Source: Gymnopilus junonius (Eukaryota > Basidiomycota > Agaricomycetes > Agaricales > Galerinaceae). Taken from it: a stretch of 56,991 nt of DNA. The notes under the pieces are model-generated. The model did not search any database. It was given only the letters and a program-made list of their open reading frames with translations, and was not told the DNA's origin. Positions within the stretch are counted from its first letter, which is position 1. Each line of letters opens with the position of its first letter. Positions 45,381 through 55,541 of this stretch are shown one piece after another. The position numbers were made by a program, and so were the translations under genes. The DNA lies in NCBI GenBank assembly GCA_015501075.1, contig JADNYJ010000226.1, positions 1 to 56,991 on the forward strand, in the 5' to 3' direction.

Positions 45381-45919
45381 TGTCTAACCTATTTTGTAGT
45401 CCCTCCGCCTTTTGCTCAGCATTATTTTCAGTATTCTTTCAGCAATGATACATAGATCATGCTATCGCACGCAAGTTGGTATGGATGTCTTGCTTAATTA
45501 CGTCTGCTTCAATTTCCTATCAAGCTTTGTAATTCAATACGTTACTCATTTCGGATTTCTGAGTTTTGGTGTGCTTCAACTTTGCCCCTTTCACCTCCAT
45601 ATCCACCCCAATGTCAACCACTCTGTCGTTGGCGATTATCAACGAGTTGCACTCTCAGGTGCTGACTGGCCCGAAATGGCACATAAACATTGAACGACTA
45701 TACAATAAGGACCTGAAAAAGAGAAGCGTCACAGACTGAAGGAAGAACAAAGGTCTACTTGTACTTACAGGCAGTCATGGCAGATGGACGAGTCCCAGTG
45801 TATGAGAGACTGCTCCTGGTCTTGGAACAAGCGAGGGTAGGTATAATGCATCTGAATGCCAGGATCTTTCTTGAGAGCAAATTGGATGTCGCATCACATT
45901 TTCTGAAGAGGCCTCGATA

Positions 45920-45950
45920 GAGAGAATGTTGGATATTCCAACATTCTCTC
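45920..45950. repeat. near-perfect palindrome GAGAATGTTGGA / TCCAACATTCTC
   Basis: Two 14-nt arms (GAGAGAATGTTGGA and its complement) flank a 3-nt TAT centre. Less perfect copies lie at 32814-32844 and 39712-39740. Confidence 0.8.
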
Positions 45951-47519
45951 GCAATGCGGGTGAGTTCGAGAATGGTGCTGCGGGTTGAAAATGCAAATTA
46001 GGACTTTTGAAGAGCGTAGATCACGAGTTCCTGAGCGTGGAAGCGGTTGTGGAAGGATCAAATAAGAAAAGCCACTGACAACGGGTTGTGAAATGGATAG
46101 GGTCACTGGGGGGGGAGGAATGGTGCCGATGGTACCGCTGTTGCTGCGTCTCGTTGATGGAGGAACGGAACTGCCGGACAAGCTGGTACTGCTGCTGCCG
46201 TCGGTGGTGAGAGGGTAGTTGGTGATGCTGTTGGGGTGGATGGTGCACTTGGTGTGGGGTACAAACTGAGGTCGAAGGCAGTAGCTGAGGCTGCCTCAGA
46301 GGCAGGTCGCTGAACTTGGAGCGACGCTGAGAATGAGTCTAACGCGGAGGACAAGACAGTGTCAGGAAGTAGGAGGGGAGGAAGCAGTGATGGAAGACGG
46401 AGATGTCAGGTGGTAGGGAAGGTGTCGATGCATTGAAGATGGCGATGACAGCAGGCGTCGTTCAGTTGGAAAGAAATGGTGGTAACAAAATCGAGGAGCG
46501 TATGCCACGCCTGCTGATGTGTGCAGTCGAAAAATGGCCTTTACAGCGTCAAGCGGCTGTAGGAGATTGTGAGAAAAATTCGATATACGGCGATGATTTA
46601 GAAAAACATACTGCAAAAGCTTTTCCATATTTCTGATTGGAGAAGTAATTGCTCATGCACAAGACAGCAATCACAGATGACTTTCGGCTGAAGACGCTTC
46701 AAAAGCAAGTTTAGAGGGTGAGAATCGGTCGGATATTCAAGGTAGGGTGGGGCCCAGATCCCATGGAAAGGCGGCACCTCGACAGACGGAGCTTGAAGAA
46801 GGGATTGAGTATTTTACCAATGCCAAGAAAAAGTCACGATGCGGTCTATGGAAAGGGGAGTCCAGGAGCAAAGAAAAAAGGCACAAGCTGTTCTGGTTTT
46901 AATCTCAAGAGCACCTCTTTGAACCTTGAAAGGTTGGTAGTGCCGGCACCAGTGTGAGCACTGGTCTTGATCTGCGAGTTTTGAAGTTCGATGGATTGGA
47001 AATACGATCCCAAGTCATTACCGACAAGGACGCTTGAAGATCGGCGACAGACTCCATATCAATGACGCATGTGTGTCTGACAGGACACGCATATGTCATT
47101 GCTCAGGTGCCGACTGGTGATGTTACCTACCCTAAACTCGCCCTGCCTAAAGCGTGCCATGCAACTCCGGAACAACCTTTCTCCCGTACTCGCAGCTTTC
47201 GCGCCTGGCTACTTCTCTGACCTCTCGTGGACTTCTCATATAGAACTTTTCACACTTGTAGATAGAATCTTTGAACTGGGATAACCATAATGAATAGAGC
47301 ACTGACGCGGAATGAGCAAAGTATGAAATTCTGACTATCTTCAACCCTTGGCTAATGTTTGACCAACAGCCTCGGATGCTTTCAACTTAAAAAGGATGAC
47401 TATACCTATAATGGGCGAGCTTGGATGGAACACGGACGTACTTTGCATAATAACCAATATTTTGGATCTTGGACGAGATATTGCTATCCGGGATGAGGAT
47501 TCAACGTATTTGTTACTGT

Positions 47520-47930
47520 CCGTTTTGACAACGCCCGTTGATATGGACTTCACAGACTCCTATATAACGAACGCGCATACACTGCAAAGAACAAAAAGAT
47601 TGACAGGCCTGCCTAAAACAATTGTTTATACAAAGCCAGGCACACAGAAGTGAATTTTGGAAGGTGCATAGGGCTTTGGATTTAGCTGTAAACGGTGATT
47701 CTTGCCTTATACTCCTTTTGCTGACGTGCTGGTTGACTACTTCTGTTTAGCAACTTTGTTCATATCACGTGGCTTCTTTGATGTATCCTTGAAGTGTTCG
47801 TCTCCTAAGATTGTGTTGTTCTTTACCCCTTGACTTGTCTGTATCCTAGGTACCGTTGTACCCTTTGCACCTCTTTGTAATCACAGTTTCAGCTCTTTTC
47901 GGTGTTTCCTTAAAAACTGCGGTGACCCGT
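47520..47930. other. no gene seen
   Basis: Sequence between the outer end of repeat copy C and the transposase. T-rich with short frames. No CACTA-type terminal repeat was recognised here. Confidence 0.4.
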
Positions 47931-47939
47931 GAACTCAAT

Positions 47940-50900
47940 TGAACTCAAGGGCCCCATAAACGCTGTTTACAGCATGCCTATATGCCATTGTCACTGGGCT
48001 AAGTGTAACGGCAGAGTTGTGGTCAGCGCCTCTTTGACAGCCATCTGCGAGAAGACAAACGTATTCAGGCTAATGCCGCTCTGGAGGCAGCAAGCCAAGC
48101 TTGCGAGGACCAAGACACATCCATCGTTTCCTATATTTCAGCTTTGACCCTTTCAGATGCAACGACAGGGATTTCCGCTATTCCTGGTGGCCGTCTCTGG
48201 TCACGCACAGGAAGCTCTCAATCTTCTACAGATGTTTCGCCCCAGCAACTTAATCTCCCAGTTACAGAGGCTCTTTATGAAATTCGCGACATAGAGAAAG
48301 GGTTAGACGCCCTGATTGCGCATGTGGATCCACAGCTGCGGTTACTAGAGCCCCCCCGACCCACAACAATACGATCCCCTTTCCCCTGCGGATCTCCCTT
48401 TGCGATGCATCTCGCTTACACAATCGCTTAAGCTCAATCTCCATATGGAAGGCTCTAGTACAAGAAGCAAAAAAGGCAGTCAATGAATGATTAGTTTCGT
48501 TCATTGGACAACTGAGGAAGGCAAACAGCTCCTGGATTCGGCAGTCGAGTGTGCTTCATGTAGACGGAGAGTCTATACAAGATTTCGACACCGGTATGCC
48601 TGCATTCTTCAATCATGTGTCTTAGTTTCTGAGTAATGCTGCAGAACATCACTTTAAAGCAATCCTTCCAGGCGTGGATCTCATCATCCAGGCATCAATT
48701 TTCATAGTGGTAGCTCTTCAAGTTGTAGCCCATGCCAGCTGACGGAGTTGTCACTTTCTTCTCTCAATGCTTCGATACATTGTCCAGCTTGCTCTCGCAT
48801 GAGAAAACACGGCCCTATCCTCTTCCAGCACCAAGTTATTATCCAATTTCCCTGTTGATCCTGAATCTGCTGCTCGTAAGTTTCGTCTGAGTGGAAATGA
48901 GGTCATCTACGCCGTCTGTCCTCATTCTGGATGCCACAAAACGTACGCACCATCCTTCTCCGGGGAATCGCCCATTCCCATCTACCCGCAGTATTGCTCT
49001 CATAAACAGTTCACCTCCGGCCCTGAGTGTGGCAGTTGCATTACTCATCCTCGTACTTTCGGGGACTTGATGTCGAAGTTCCAATAAAGTGTTTCGTGTC
49101 ATTCAGCTTGAAGGACTTTGTTGCAAACTTGACCTCTCGTCCAGGCTTTGAAGACATGATGGATTCTCCAAACCTCAGCAAAGATGGCAGGATGCAAGAC
49201 GTTGTTGACGGACATTTTTTGCAGACTTTTAATGGACCGGATGGCACACCATTTCGATCCACCCATCACGATGCGCGCTACGTTTTCAGCCTCTGTGTTG
49301 ACTTCTTTAACCCATTCACCAATAAACAAGCCGGAAAGAAGGTTTCTATAGGAATTATATCCCTTGTCTGTCTAAGCCTGCCCCCCTCTATGCGTTATAG
49401 GCCGGAGAACATGTTCATGGTCGGCATCATTCCAGGTCCAAATGAACCCCCTCTTACAGCCATTAATCATTACCTTACGCCTGTTGTCGATGAGCTTGAG
49501 CAGTTCTGGACCCCTGGTGTACGTTTTTCCAAAACATACAATCATCCTACAGGTCATCTTGTCTTTTGCGCACTCATTCTTGTCGTCTGTGACCTTTTGG
49601 CTGCAAGAAAGACTGCAGGGTTTGCAGCATGTAGCCACGAACATTTCTGTTCCATTTGTCATTGTACAAGATCGGAAGAGGGCTACAGCCACACTGACTA
49701 CAGGTCCTGGAAGCATCGGACTAACGAAGAATGTCGTAATGCTGCAAATAGGTACTGTAATGCTCAAAATGCAGAAGAAAGAAATGATGAATTCAACCGT
49801 TCAGGCATGCGTTGGTCGGAGCTTCTTCGGCTCTCATATTTTGATATCTCCCATTGCGTTGTCATTGATTCAATGCACAATCTTTTCCTGGGCTTGATCA
49901 AGGAACACTTCAACGGCATTTTAGGAATTGGCCTCCCTGCTCAACTTCGAGAAAAAGTCTTAAATTTCACTTTTGATCCATCCCTCCCAGTCTCTCTGAC
50001 AGTGATCGGAAAGGTGTTGAAAAGCTCAAAATTTGGTTGGAGGGACCAGCAGACGTTATCTTTCCCACTGTTGAACAAGGCCAAAAAAAGCTGATGGGCG
50101 TCAGTCTGAATTCCCTTTCGTTTGTTTGCCAGCAGCTTGGATGCCTTCCAACATCGAAGACCCGATATTTCAAAATGGACTATGCAGTTAGTCTTCTTGC
50201 CTGGGTGAGAAATTTTCTTTTCTTTTGCTGGGGGCTGTTAATTAAGATCGTTGCTCTCAAGCGCCTTCGTCAGCAAGAGAATCGTGAGACAGGGGCTGAC
50301 AGTTCCACTTAACATGGGCATGTTCTAAACAAAGATGAGATGGCTGAGATCTGGCAAGACTTGGAGAATGTCCTGACGCCCAGCTGGCTGACTTCTATCC
50401 CTCAAATCTCGGAAGTGCCTCACATGGCAAATTGAAGGCGGACCAATGGAGAGCATTGGGGACTGTGCAGTTGCCTCTTTCCTTAACACAACTGTGGTCA
50501 CGGTCCATGGCCCAGATGGCTGAACCCTGTGCATCGCGTTGTCAAAATATTCTCGAGATTACTATGGCGCTTGTTTCAGCTGTGATTCTTGCCACAAGCC
50601 GTACTATTACAGCGGATAATGCGGCCGCTTACCGTGACTATATGCTCTGCTATTTGGAAGGTGTCAAGCTCCTCTTTCCTGAATACAAAATGCATCCTAA
50701 TCACCACATGTCACTTCACATCTATGACTACTTGCTTTTGTTTGGGCCAGTTCATTCCTGGTGGACGTTTCTGTTTGAAAGGATGATCGGTGCAATACAG
50801 CGTATGCCTCACAACAGTAAGACTGGTATGTTTCATTCTGAGCTTGGGGGCTGTACTTGATACTTATGAACTTATATAACACTAGGAGAGCTAGAAGACA

Positions 50901-51300
50901 CAATTGCTCGCGCATATACACGATCTGCAAATCTGAGGGCAATAGTCAGCAGAGCTGGTTGCCCTGAAGTCATACAGCACTCAGAACCATTTTTTCGGAA
51001 ATTTGTGAATAATCAAATGCGCAGTACGCTTGAAACTGACATCCAGACTTTTTCCTCGCTCCTGGAAGATGATGATAAAGCACTGGAAAGCGAAGATATC
51101 ACTGCTCCCCATCTCTTACCTAAAGAGCTTCAAGGAGCATTGAAATTTGCCCAAGTTCGTAACTCCAGCCATGGGCACCTCCTTTCTAATTTGACTATCA
51201 GTACTTCGCACTGCACTGTGGGATGCAGAATTCGACGATTTAGAGATCATAAGACCTACCCAAATTGTTTCCCATTTTGCATGCCTACCCATTACTCTGA
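47940..51300 (+). pseudogene. Tnp2-family (CACTA/EnSpm-like) transposase, decayed
   Basis: The plus strand gives the fungal Tnp2 order: CHCHWAKCNGRVVVS, then, shifted by one base near 48030, LFDSHLREDKRIQANAALEA. Next come IYAVCPHSGCHKTYAPSFSG, YPQYCSHKQFTSG and, after another shift near 49070, VEVPIKCFVSFSLKDFVANL and RPGFEDMMD. FSLCVDFFNPFTNKQAGKKV, ENMFMVGIIPGPNEPPLTAI, FCSICHCTRSEEG, MRWSELLRLSYFDISHCVVI and DSMHNLFLGLIKEHF lead to FPEYKMHPNHHMSLHIYDYL and FERMIGAIQRMPHNSKTG, then an exon with LEDTIARAYTRSANLRAIV. The IDSMHN Asp is the usual conserved acidic position. The two frameshifts make it inactive. A third apparent shift near 50000 may be an intron. Terminal inverted repeats were not found. 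Confidence 0.85.
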
Positions 51301-51309
51301 ATAATCAAC

Positions 51310-51820
51310 ATTTGGTTGCTGCATTATCTCTATCCAAGGCAAGTAAATTCCGGTCTTTCAATGTTCGATATTTCAGGGCTAGAATTTTTATACATAGAGT
51401 TTCAGCAACTCAGCCTTGAACCCATGCCTCTCTTTCCTTGCAGCAGGCTCTACAATGGAAATCAAGAAGTTCCAGACCAGGGCATTGAAGGCGCGCATAA
51501 TTGGTGAGATTGGGATAAATCTTGTAATTAGACTAATTAGACTGGAGCGGGATCTCATGTGAAGACTAGGGAAGGGAGGGTGAGCCAAGGGTGAGCACAC
51601 GCCGCCCAAGGCGGACTTTAAATTTCCACGTGACGGGCAGGTAGAATCTCGTCTCGCGCTCGCATTCACGATTCTTTGAGTAATTCTGTAGCTCTACGTA
51701 GGGTACATCACTAAATTCAGGAAATTCCCGTGAGGCATCATGAGCTAATAAAAGCCCCTCGTGAGTGACCACGAGTCATGTGGGTCGGTTGCAAGCTTGC
51801 ATATATATGCCTTTTGAGCG
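51310..51820. other. no gene supported
   Basis: Sequence downstream of the transposase. No clear terminal repeat or coding sequence was seen. Confidence 0.35.
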
Positions 51821-51821
51821 C

Positions 51822-52470
51822 TCATGACTCCGCGTCGATTTTGGCAAGACCAGTGTAGATCTCATGGATAGATATGAGCCCAGCATCCATTGACTCGTGA
51901 CGGTAATTTCTAACGCTTGACTCGATTACCAGAGCTACTATTTCCATGTGAAACGGAGCCAGATGTCTGGACTCCGTTGCCTGCCAAATCTGGATACCGC
52001 CTACTCGAGCTCCCGGTGTGAATCTTTGATGCGATGATGATTTCGCCATCAAGTTCGTCCTCTTCCATCCCTCTTCCTCATTCTCCAGCGACAATGTAGT
52101 TGAAATTTTACGTTGTCTAGTGATCCATTCCACAATGGGCGAACGGAGATAAAGAATGATACTGAAAAACAGGCACGTTTCTATAGTCAGCGCATGACGT
52201 GCCAGCTGTTTCATGCTCGCCTTTCACACATCAAAACTGGACCATTTCCTTTTGTAGCAAGGCTGCTATGTTCTGACAGGCCTAGCTTCGTTCAGCATTG
52301 AAGGGCGCCCAGTCTGAATCAGGTATTTGCACAGCTTATATAGAATGAGAGGACTGTCCTGAGATATGTGAAGCAGGATATCGATTAGTCCACATCGTTG
52401 ATAGTCACATTTTTGTCTGGACCACAGTATGTCCCCAACGCCGGTCCTCGGTTCCCATCGTGAGAACAAA
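51822..52470 (-). CDS. hypothetical protein
   Basis: Two minus-strand frames could be exons of one gene. 52469-52266 reads YQRCGLIDILLHISQDSPLI then LYKLCKYLIQTG. 52214-51822 reads HALTIETCLFFSIILYLRSP and LAPFHMEIVALVIESS and has a Lys/Glu/Ser-rich centre. A hydrophobic helix (FFSIILYL) may be a membrane segment. They lie downstream of the membrane-protein gene at 52.85-53.57 kb on the same strand and might be its 3' exons, but I cannot show this. Confidence 0.25.
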
Positions 52471-52857
52471 TATACTGATCAGCTTTTTCTTTCTGACGTT
52501 GATGGTTCATATGGGCTGTACAGGTTTGCAATTGCATTTTCTTTGTCGCTTGCCTCTGACACCATTCTGATTTTCATATGTGGTACTCATTTTGGTCTCA
52601 GCGCATAATCAATTGTCTCTTTCAAGTTTTACATCTGATCCTCGTATTCAGGTCGCCCATTATCACTATGAATCCCATTCGAACGGCTGAGCATTGGGTC
52701 GCGACTTCAGCTAGTTTTATATCAGGCCCCGCCTACTGCTGATGTCTCGTTTCCTTCGATTTTTCTTGCCTATACCTAGGATGCATATAATGGTAATATT
52801 GAGTCATCAGGATGTAGATAGTCTTATGCCTGCCTAAAGTAGAGCCCTCTAGAACAA

Positions 52858-53572
52858 ACTAATCTATCTGCCTATGACTTATCAAAGCAGCGATCAAAAG
52901 GCCAACCACAATCACTAAGATCCAGTTAAGCATAAGGACTTGGGCACATGATCCCCATGCAATGAAAGAGTTCTGAATGTCAAGGATTCTAGACTTGTTT
53001 TTTCCAATATGCTCACTGAATTCAGTCTAGAAATGGCATTCACAATGAATACAGCTCATCCAGAAACAATACATACCACCTTCCTTAGTATCATCTCAAA
53101 GCACGCTTCATCCTCCGCTGTATTTTCAGAGCTATTGATAAGTTCGCGTGTAACCCCTATCAACTTGACGTATTGGGAGGCTATTTCAATAAATCGAGGT
53201 TTTTCCTTCCTCAACTGGTCCTATATCCAATTTATTGAAGGCGCCTCAGGGAAACTAAACAAGTCGCTCACAACAAGGTGATCCAGGAGTATAGCCTCTG
53301 GTCGGCTGCCTATTAGAGGGTATGGCCTCATTTGCCGCATTCGTCGATTTATTTTCATTGTATTCAGTAGAACGACATAAGTGTCATGTACAAGTTCCTA
53401 TATGGAAAAGATTATGCGAATTGAAACAAGAGCATCCCACCAAGAATCAACCTACCGCGACATCAGTGAGCTCAGAAAGTGCCCTACGAGCCATTGGAGA
53501 TTCAGGGTTCAATTCATCCCCCATGATAAGAAGGTCGGCGAGCAAGGAAAAATCAGTGCTGTACCACTTCAT
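52858..53572 (-). CDS. paralogue of the small coiled-coil membrane protein
   Basis: The minus-strand ATG at 53572 starts MKWYSTDFSLLADLLIMGDE and ARRALSELTDVA, then an intron with donor GTAGGTTG. Later pieces are INRRMRQMRPYPLIGSRPEA then ILLDHL, VTRELINSSENTAEDEACFE then MILRKV, IGKNKSRILDIQNSF, and the hydrophobic segment LMLNWILVIVVGLLIAALIS, followed by a stop near 52858. Every block aligns in order with the 38.2-39.2 kb gene (KWYSSDISLL; GGSRSEDILL; ARDLLNSSEDTPEDD; KSKFLNMQ; VVGLLATAA). The acceptor expected before the second exon is not a clear AG here, which may mean decay. Divergence is substantial, so the duplication is old. Confidence 0.6.
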
Positions 53573-54089
53573 GGTAGGGGACAAGGGCACGGAACTGGAG
53601 GTAGTATGCAAGGCGCCCTTCCAAGTCGCTGCTTTTAATATTTCAATTTCTCAGGGGAACCTTTACCTACTTATATTTGACGCCTTTGACTCAGATTCAT
53701 TCTAACCGGAGCATTTACGCAGGGATCATAGATGTGAGATCGGTCCTAAGGATGTCAATGAGGGAATTCTTTGATAAGACTATGTTTAACTGACTCAGTT
53801 TAAGCGCTCGACAGCGCCGATCAAACGTCCTTTGATCAATCCATTGATCGGCTAGTCCCACTGCCCAATTTTGTAGAAGCAAGCTCGATGACTTGAACAG
53901 AAGTTACGGCAGTTTGATCTACTTTCATAACCTCCAATGGAGAATCGCTACTTCTCTTTGACTCGGTTTCTCCATTGCCGCAGATACCAATCCAGATCCA
54001 GAGGGACATCTGTCTGCTGATTTGTCTAAAAGTTTCAATCATTATTCGGTGCCGGATGCCAGCAATAAAAGGCATGTTCAGCTGAGCCA

Positions 54090-54880
54090 TTGGGGTGTAA
54101 AGCAATGAAGGCACTCTCACGACATCTCCCACTTATTATGAGTTGCATTGAATTTCGATTGGATGGCATTGCCCATGCACCACCACTCATTACACCTCGA
54201 ATTGACTTTTCCGAGGCTTTAGCTGCGCAGCAGAACACCACAGAGGATATTATTCCTGAGAACTATCCCAACCACATCAAGGATTCAAACTCAAGCGATG
54301 ATGCACGGTACGGTGATGAACATGAAGCATCACCTAGCCAGCAAGGCGACGGTGATGAGGAGTTTTTCTCATCAACTTCTGTAAAGATACCTAAGCCAAA
54401 TGGAGAGCCAGGGCGCCCCCGCTCAGGCGGATATAATCTAGATGAAGAATTGGCTGCTTGGGATGCAGGCATGCTATCGAACGTCAATGTAGGTGCCTGA
54501 TTCCACGTTGCATACAGGCAGGTTAATTATCCCTGGCTTTTTTAATTAGAGCTATGTTAAGACTAAGGCGAAGCAAATTTTAAACCTCACCAAGAGCTAT
54601 AGCAGGCAAGATCCTCATAAATTAGCTGAAGTCTGTTTTTTGGTAAGGCAGCCCAGCATGAAAGAGTAGATTTGACACCATTCAAATCTTCCAGACCTCA
54701 AGAGAATACCCAATCGTCGAGAAATATGATAACTATTGGCCTGTCCGCGACATGCTCAAACTCCACCTCAAGTATACATCAGAGACATACCGCAAGCATA
54801 CTGGGCGCTAGCGACTCAGAAGACGAGGTTCTTATTCCTTTGCAAGCCAGACATTTAAGTCCAGAAACTTAACTATAGAG
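54090..54880 (+). CDS. YWPVRD multi-copy agaricomycete family protein
   Basis: The first exon (from about 54090) reads CIEFRLDGIAHAPPLITPRI, an acidic Ser-rich stretch (SNSSDDARYGDEHEASPSQQ), and the hallmark KIPKPNGEPGRPRSGGYNLD, ending near 54488. Later exons give VKTKAKQILNLTKSYSRQD, HKLAEVCFLASREYPIV and EKYDNYWPVRDMLK, LHLKYTSETYRKHTG. The G-RP-SGGYNL followed by a helical region and KYDNYWPV is a common, uncharacterised agaricomycete protein type. After YRKH an in-frame stop appears at about 54810. Pieces of the same family occur at 10.0-10.3 kb and fused to the RNR1 pseudogene. Confidence 0.55.
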
Positions 54881-54889
54881 TGCAGTATA

Positions 54890-55535
54890 TAGATAAAGAG
54901 TCGCAATAATAATTAAAGTCCGGCATCTTAAGCATTGAATCTTTGGAAGATCCACGATAACTGGTAATATGCGCTGGGGCCGAATCGGAGTCGGCAATTC
55001 AGAACTGCTCTGCCCAATAACACTTTCTGCCTGTTGTCTGTATTCTGCCTGATACTACCATGCCCTGATGTACATGCAGCCCTTCCCAAAATTATTGTAG
55101 GCTTCTATTTCCACCGGAGCGGTATTCTCAACCCTCACCAAATTCTGGGTTCTCTTCATTACATCCTGCAGTGGCATTATTTAGGAAACTTTCTTTGCTT
55201 CTCCAGCAGAAGAACGTCATTCCCAGACTCAAGGGGACTGGCTTCAGTTCTTCCGGGTCTGGGTTATCTGGCCCTCCCACGACCAAAGATGAGTTTTTTT
55301 TGCTTATCATTCAACTAGGTGTCTTTTCTCAATGCATATTAACAGATCTTTAAGATGACATACTGACAAACGGGGGTCTCAAATGACTATGCTTCAATAG
55401 TAAGACGTCGATGCTGTATATTGATCTTTATCTTTGCTTTTAAAATCCAGATCTATTTCAAAATGTGCTATAAGCTTTATTTGACAGCGGGGTCTTATGT
55501 TCATGTGGAGCGATTACAAGTTTAACTGCTATTAA
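54890..55535. other. no gene supported
   Basis: A plus-strand frame near 55170-55350 (FRKLSLLLQQKNVIPRLKGT) may be an upstream exon of the next gene, but nothing confirms it. Confidence 0.3.
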
Positions 55536-55541
55536 ATACCA

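Larger units (their letters stand above)
43232..47517 (-). repeat. RPN2-carrying repeat, copy C (right arm, longest copy)
   Basis: 43695-47517 is the reverse complement of 31247-35071. 43232-44168 is the reverse complement of 933-1. This copy therefore spans what look like both ends of the unit, about 4.3 kb long, and is the best template for the full repeat. Differences seen against copies A and B are few and mainly C/T or G/A at CpG. Confidence 0.92.

Noticed and set aside
49980..50060. Frameshift in the transposase near 50000
   Set aside because: A GT...CTGACAG segment of about 50-60 bases would restore the frame as an intron, so I do not count it as a clear break.
53322..53705. 127-codon plus-strand frame
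   Set aside because: The minus strand here encodes the first exons of the paralogue of the 38.2 kb gene, with matching blocks in order.
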